Below, one piece after another: positions 58,551 to 64,000 of a stretch of 64,000 bases of DNA. Within the stretch, counting starts at the first letter, position 1. Every line of letters starts with the position of its first letter. The notes under the pieces are model-generated. The model was given only the letters and a program-made list of their open reading frames with translations. It ran no database searches and had not been told where the DNA came from. The stretch covers positions 2,170,001 to 2,234,000 of the forward strand of contig JAQSEB010000082.1 in assembly GCA_030063045.1 (NCBI GenBank), read 5' to 3'. This DNA is from Pratylenchus scribneri (lineage: Eukaryota; Nematoda; Chromadorea; Rhabditida; Pratylenchidae). Position numbers and translations under genes: made by a program.

Positions 58551-58727
58551 ATGAATCAATTTTGTCTTTTTCGAGAAATAAATTTGGATTCCACAAAGTT
58601 TGTTCTTTGGATTAATCGAAGAAAATGTGCACTGGCGATTTGCGAAAAAGAGGCCGATGGAAATGTGGTCATCCCGAATGGATTATGGCCAATCTTGTTT
58701 AACAATAAAAATGACCAATTTATTTAA
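58551..58727 (+). CDS. 58-codon ORF resembling the C-terminus of a seryl-tRNA synthetase
   Basis: An ATG-to-stop frame with protein-like composition. Its middle, NRRKCALAICEKEADGNVV followed by IPNGLWPIL, resembles the end of class II seryl-tRNA synthetases (ALxENNQxxDGxVxIPExLxP). No upstream exons, and no splice acceptor just before it, are evident in the preceding AT-rich 1.4 kb. It may be a gene fragment left by duplication or an exon of something else. The similarity is judged by eye and is weak. Confidence 0.25.
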   Translation: MNQFCLFREINLDSTKFVLWINRRKCALAICEKEADGNVVIPNGLWPILFNNKNDQFI

Positions 58728-58955
58728 GCAATTGTTGCTCTCTTTTTGACCAAAATATTCTTCCCAAAATACTATTTAATTTATTTCTCAAAAACAATTA
58801 ATTTGGAGATGGATTTAATTGTAAGTTAAATGTCAATAAATATCGCAGATAATAGTCATTAATATTTATTTCCTTTTGAGTCAATTTAAATACTATTTTA
58901 TTTTGCAATTCTTAAATATTATAAAATTAATAACATAAAAATAATTAATAAATAA

Positions 58956-61900
58956 ATGAAAAATTTGATTCAGCTGCCAAATTCGGTCGACGATTTTCAG
59001 CAATGGCCAAAACCGGGTCGAATAAATACTAAAGGAAAAGCAAATAAAGTCGCCTTGGTGGCCAGAAAAATTGGAAAAATTGCAAAAGAAAAGAAGGACA
59101 AAATTATTGGGGATGAAGCAAAGGAATTGGCTGCCTCAAAAATTCGCCAATTTCGACCAAAACAATTGCTGCGAAAATTTGTGCCAATAACCCAATGGTT
59201 CCCAAGATATCGTTTGGATAAAATCCACAAAATCATATATTAAAATTGTCACAATCAATTTAGGCTGGCAACAATCATTTTTTGTTGATTTATGTGCTGG
59301 ATTGACAGCCGCTGTTTTTTCCATCCCAACAGGTCTATAAAATTAGATGAAAATTAATTTAAAATATAAATAATTTTAAGGCATTGCCCATGCCGGAATT
59401 TGTGGAGTTGCTCCCGTCTATGTGAATTTTTTCATTTAAATTTAAGCAATATTTTATTTCACAAAAAAAAATTAAAAAGTGGTCATAGTTCTTTAATTTT
59501 TCAGAGTTCTCAAGAAAAAATATTAAAATAAGAAATTAATTTTTTATTTGCTTTAACCAATAAATATTTCAAAAAAAAAATAAAAAAATAATTTATTAAT
59601 AATATTTTCCATAGGGCCTTTACACTGTCATTTTCCCCACATTCTTCTACATGTTTTTTGGCCATTCTCGGCACAATGCCCTCGGCGGATTTGCCATCCT
59701 TTCTTTGATGACTCGAGCCGCAATTGAAAGGGTAGATCGAAGGCTGGTTAACAATATTGCAATGTAAATAAATAAGAAAAGAAATTTAATAATTATTTAT
59801 TCTCCTTTTAAAAAGAAATGCCAATGTGACATCATCAAATTCATCCAATTTTCCTACCAATTTTACTAATATATCAATGGCCATGAATTTGACAATGTCC
59901 GTGCCAATTAGCAGCACAATTTTGCCAATGCCAATGAATTCGGAGGAAATGGCCGAATACAATCAAACATTTGCATTGATGAATAATACACAAATTGATG
60001 GAGAAGATGAATTGTTGAATACCATTGTGGATGAGGTAAAATTAGTTTTAAAATTCATTTTAATTATTATCAAATAAATTTATGAATTGGAGTTAATATC
60101 GATATTTTACAAAGAAATATTTATAGAATACAAATGAAATGAGAAAATTTTTATGGGTTTATCGAATATTTTTTAATTTTTCTTTTCAAAGAAATATATT
60201 CAGAAAAATATTAACAAATATAATGAAAGAATTTTATTATGATTGGGAACACATATTTAGTAATTTATTTGAATTAATTACTATTATCAAAATTATAATG
60301 AAATTAAAAAAAATAATTTTAGATGAAAAATATTGTTTATCCTATAACTTCTTTTATAACCCTTGAGTACTTTAATTATTTTTCAACTTCACCGAAATTT
60401 TTGAAATTATTAGAGAATAGAGATTAAAGAAATTATATTAAATATTTTTTCAAATGATAAGAAAAAATATCGTAATTTTATTTGTAGAGCACTTTGAACA
60501 CGTCATTGATCATTGCTGAATTGAATGTTTCGGCTGATGATGAATTGAGCACAACATCCAGTAATCCCCTCCTGAATGATCCAATTCAATTGTCTGTGGC
60601 CAAAACGCCAGTGAACACATCCAACGGGAATGAGATAATCAGTGAAATGGGCAAAAGAATGCGCGATATTCGGCCAATCCACATTGCCACATTGATCCTC
60701 TTTCTGAGTGGAATTTTTCAGGTAAAATTTTCAGAAGAAATGAAATTTATTTAAATCACAATGTAGATTTTAATGGGCATTTTTCGACTCGATTTCCTTT
60801 CATGTTATTTCTCAGAACAAGTGATGAGTGGTTTCGTGTTGGGCGGATGTGTTCACGGTTAATTGGATAAAATTATAATTAAATCCTAGTATAAATTTCA
60901 ATGGAATTGCATTTTTGGGGAATTTAAATGTTAGAAGTAGAATTGATGAAAAAAATATTGGAGATGATATTTTGAATTAGTTTGCCTTTTTTCGATATTT
61001 TATTAAAATTTATTTTTTTAAATTTTATGGCCTTAAAAATCGTAAAATCGAATCCGAAAACCGAGGATTTTTTTTTTCGAAACCGAATTGAATACCAAGT
61101 ACGGTTTCCCTAAATTTGTTTTGGTAATTGGAAAATAATTCTTTTTTTTTCAGTTTTCTTCTCTCAAATTGGTGATTTGCTTGGCATTCAACATTTGCTT
61201 CCTCCCAGATCTGGCCAAGGCTATCTTTACAATGTTCAAATGAATATATTAAAATTCTAATTTAAATTTATAAATTATTATACAGCGTATCATCGATATA
61301 TACGCTCATTTGGCATTCACAAATGCACAAACATTGTTGATTAGCATTTGTTCAATTCTTTTTCTCCTCTTTACACAACAAATATTCGAAGTTTGTGAAC
61401 AAGAAATTTAACTTTAGCCCTAAAAAATTTTTCCAAAATTTCTATAGCCATGGTTGGCCGATGCATTCGAATTTCCAATGCCCTATGAATTGTTGTTGGT
61501 TATCATCGGCATCACGGCCACCAATTTTGCTGACCTCTCCAATCGGCATAATATCACCGTGGTTGGCAATATTCCAACAAAGTTATTTAAATAAACTATT
61601 TAAAATTTAATTATTTGCCATTATTCCAGTTTTCCGCCTCCCTCAATTCCTCGTTTCGAATTGGTCCGATTTGTTTTATTCGATGCGGTTAGCATTGCAG
61701 TGACGGCGGTGGCAATCCATTTAACAGTGGTCAAAATTGTCGAAAATCGTTATCAGTACAAAATAAACAGTTGCCAGGTCAAAAGACAATTTTTTGATTA
61801 AATTTTGCGCGATAAAAAAACATTAGCCCGCGATGGGACTTGAACCCACAGCCTTCGGTGCCGGAAACCGACGCGATATCCATTTCGCCACGCGAGCCTT

Positions 61901-63748
61901 TAGAAGGGTCCCCTAGTAAAAGAATAAAGTGCTTTGTTGAAAAAAAAGGAAGAAGGGGAGAGGAGATGTAGAAAATAGGCCATCAAATTTATTTAATTTG
62001 AAGATTTTCGGTCAAATATTTCACAAAAAAATGGGAAAAAATTTCTAAAAATTCTTAGTTTAAAAAATTTAATTTCCATTTTATTATTTTTTTTCCATAA
62101 TTTTTCTAATTAAAAATAAATATTTCTTTAAAAATTTTAAAATGGTCAAATCAAATTTATTTATTTTTTACTTATTTTGTTTTAAATTTAATAACAAATA
62201 AATAAATAAAAAATTTAACCACAGGAATTATATTCGCTTGGTCTTTCCGGTCTTTGTTCATCTGCATTCCCCGTCTTCCCAATAACATCAATTTTTGCGC
62301 GCACCCTCATCGGTGATGCCAATGTCAATAGTACACAAATGACCATTTGCTTTTCCTCTCTTTCGTTGCTCACTGTTATCCTCTATATTGGTCCGGTGCT
62401 GGAATATTTACCAAAGGTTTAGGCCATAATAAAAATTATTTAATTTTTATTTTTTTTACAGTGCATTTTGGCTTCTATTGTGGTAAATTTTTGCGTCGTT
62501 TCCTCTTAAAAAATATATTCCAAAAGATTGTCTCCGTTTGTTCATCGTTCAATAAATTCGGTGAACTTCGTGACCTTTGGCCATTATTTAAGATTGATTT
62601 CGTAAGTATTAAATAGTCGGATGGATAATGACTAATTACATATTTTTTAGGCAATTTTTCTGGTCAGTTTTTTGTTAACCGTTTGCTATGACATTGCCGA
62701 GGGGCTTGCCCTTTCCGCATTGTTCAGTGCCTTCACAATTGTTGTGCGCGACCAATGGTTTGTTTAATTCAAATTAAATAGGTTCATTATTAATTCTAAG
62801 ACAAGGAAAAGATTCTTTATTTACATATTTTGTATTTATTATTATGCCTTTTGTAGGCCAAAATGGCATTTCCTTGGGCATGATAAGGAACTGAATGAGT
62901 ACAAAGAAGTGCCGAAACAATTTTTGCAACAGGTCGCCGATGAAGGCCACGCATTCATTATTCGATATGATGCCCCATTGATATTCACTAGTGTGCATAA
63001 ATTCATGAAGGCATTTTTAATATTTATTATTTAATTAATCAAATAAATAAATTTTTAAATGAATTTTTGCCCAATAAAAATCAATTTCCGAATGAATATA
63101 TCAAATATATATAAATGATTGCTTCCCAAAATAAGGTTTTGCTTCAAAGTGTGAAACGTTGGGACCAAATGGCTTTATGCAAAAAATGCTCTACAAGTAG
63201 TGAATTTGCCCAAAATGAGGACATCAACAATACATTGATCATTGATTGTTCCGGTTTCCCCTATGTTGACTATTTAGGGTTACGAACGTTGAATAAGGTT
63301 ATAAAATTTTGTTAATTAATTTAAAAGATTTTTTCATAATTTTCAGGTTTACAAAGAGTTTTCGGAACAAAATGTACTCGTCAAATTTGCAGCTCCAAAA
63401 GGTTATTCTTGTTAAATTGACTTTTAGCAATTTTCTTATCTTCGGGGTCAATCATCAATTTTTCACCCCAATTTCCCTTTTATCATTTCCCCCACAGTAC
63501 AATTAATGCGGATGTTCCGTGAGACCGACTTTTTCGATTCCGTTCCTGAGCAAAATGTCTTCCCAACTGTCAAGTATTAATAATTATAATTGGATGGAAA
63601 ATAAAATTGGGCAAATTTTTGCAGGCAAGCAGTAAATTCATGTCGTCCGGCAAACGCATCTTTCGAGACTAAAGAACATAAATTGGATTTGTTGGATTCG
63701 GATGAGGAAGAACAACGATCAAAAATGCAAAATAATCATTTTTATTAA
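58956..63748 (+). CDS. SLC26/SulP anion transporter with STAS domain
   Basis: Twenty exons join exactly to 830 aa. Starts: 58956, 59264, 59381, 59615, 59816, 60488, 60767, 61154, 61286, 61448, 61630, 62225, 62462, 62527, 62651, 62857, 63136, 63347, 63498, 63625. Ends: 59211, 59332, 59421, 59763, 60035, 60721, 60857, 61233, 61390, 61581, 61777, 62416, 62482, 62601, 62757, 63010, 63297, 63401, 63573, 63748. Membrane domain signatures: FPRYRWQQSFFVDLCAGLTA, FGHSRHNALGG, LDFLSCYFSEQVMSGFVLGG, GNIPTNFPPPSIPRF, ELYSLGLSGLCSSAFP, FARTLIG. Then RYDAPL and the STAS core IIDCSGFPYVDYLGLRTLNK. The first large outer loop (about residues 172-305) is unusually long and carries ten N-glycosylation sequons. 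The family exchanges sulfate, chloride, bicarbonate or oxalate; worm members are the sulp genes. The last membrane-to-STAS intron (63,011-63,135) is GC-AG. Confidence 0.92.
61814..61820 (-). terminator. Pol III T-run terminator of tRNA-Arg
   Basis: Seven consecutive A on +, that is TTTTTTT on the transcribed minus strand, a few bases past the tRNA 3' end. Confidence 0.8.
61825..61897 (-). tRNA. tRNA-Arg (CCG anticodon)
   Basis: 73 nt on the minus strand, inside the intron between exons 11 and 12 of the SLC26 gene. Acceptor GCTCGCG pairs with CGCGGGC, the D arm is GCG/CGC, the anticodon arm TCGGT-TTCCGGC-ACCGA gives anticodon CCG, and the T arm is GTGGG-TTCAAGT-CCCAT. No intron. A run of seven T follows the 3' end on the minus strand, a good Pol III terminator. 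It reads CGG codons. Confidence 0.95.
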
Positions 63749-64000
63749 ATTTTTGGAATTAAAAATTGTCTTTTTAATTTGATGAGAATCAATCAATTTT
63801 TTTATAATTCGATCACAAAATTGGAATAAATTTCCTTGTAATATTAATTAAATTTGTATCTCATCAGTGACCACTTTTCTGGCACAAATACGTAGATAGA
63901 AATCATTTTTTGTATGACACATTTCTTTCCATTGTTTACAATTAATTTTAGGCCTCATCATCAATTTAATTCCTTATTCTTTATTTCATTGAAATTTTTT
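63749..64000. other. 3' flank of the SLC26 gene
   Basis: AT-rich with AATAAA-like words (GGAATAAATTTCC near 63,823). No further gene is visible before the window ends. Confidence 0.5.

Overview
The window reads as nuclear DNA of a nematode. It is very AT-rich, introns are mostly 40-150 bp, acceptors are short T-rich AG sites (one lies a single base before a start codon, as expected for spliced-leader trans-splicing), and the gene families are nematode expansions: serpentine receptors of the srt and srsx types, a worm-type SWEET transporter, and a cluster of nematode-type nuclear hormone receptors (NHRs). About one intron in ten starts with GC rather than GT. A raised GC-AG fraction has been reported for cyst nematodes, so a tylenchid-like worm is a reasonable guess, but the species cannot be named from this sequence.

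Layout. 1-10,068 is gene-poor, with one weak ORF at its left edge. 10,099-14,314 (+) is a Q/P-rich single-pass membrane protein. 14,720-15,791 (-) is a secreted Ly6/uPAR protein and 16,169-17,796 (-) a SWEET sugar transporter. 18.8-20.4 kb holds 24-bp tandem arrays. 20,805-22,337 (-) is NHR-A. 24,564-26,526 (+) is an srsx-like receptor with foldback elements in its introns. 27,971-38,507 (+) is a tandemly duplicated two-gene block: a chymotrypsin-fold serine protease followed by a secreted cysteine-containing protein of unknown family, twice. 39,531-54,982 is an NHR cluster: NHR-B, NHR-C and NHR-D on +, NHR-F and NHR-E on -, with an aspartic-protease-like gene between D and F. 55,781-57,092 (-) is an srt receptor. 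58,956-63,748 (+) is an SLC26/SulP anion transporter with a tRNA-Arg gene antisense in one intron.

Exon models were built by hand. All uninterrupted models close in frame: Q-rich 745 aa, Ly6 160, SWEET 254, NHR-A 401, NHR-B 395, NHR-C 394, NHR-E 393, srsx-like 331, proteases 351 and 337, Cys-rich 252 and 262, aspartic-like 342, srt 378, SLC26 830. NHR-D carries a frameshift and NHR-F is a DNA-binding-domain remnant.

The genes do not form a single pathway. They fit sensing and uptake at membranes (srt, srsx, SWEET, SLC26), regulation by a locally amplified NHR family, and secretion (proteases, Cys-rich proteins, Ly6). The most unusual material is structural: GC-AG introns conserved between paralogs, a coding segment of NHR-A that has become intron-like in its paralogs, a promoter-like module shared by two unrelated secreted gene families, minisatellites travelling with NHR copies, and several foldback elements with different arms but a similar CCTAA-rich core.
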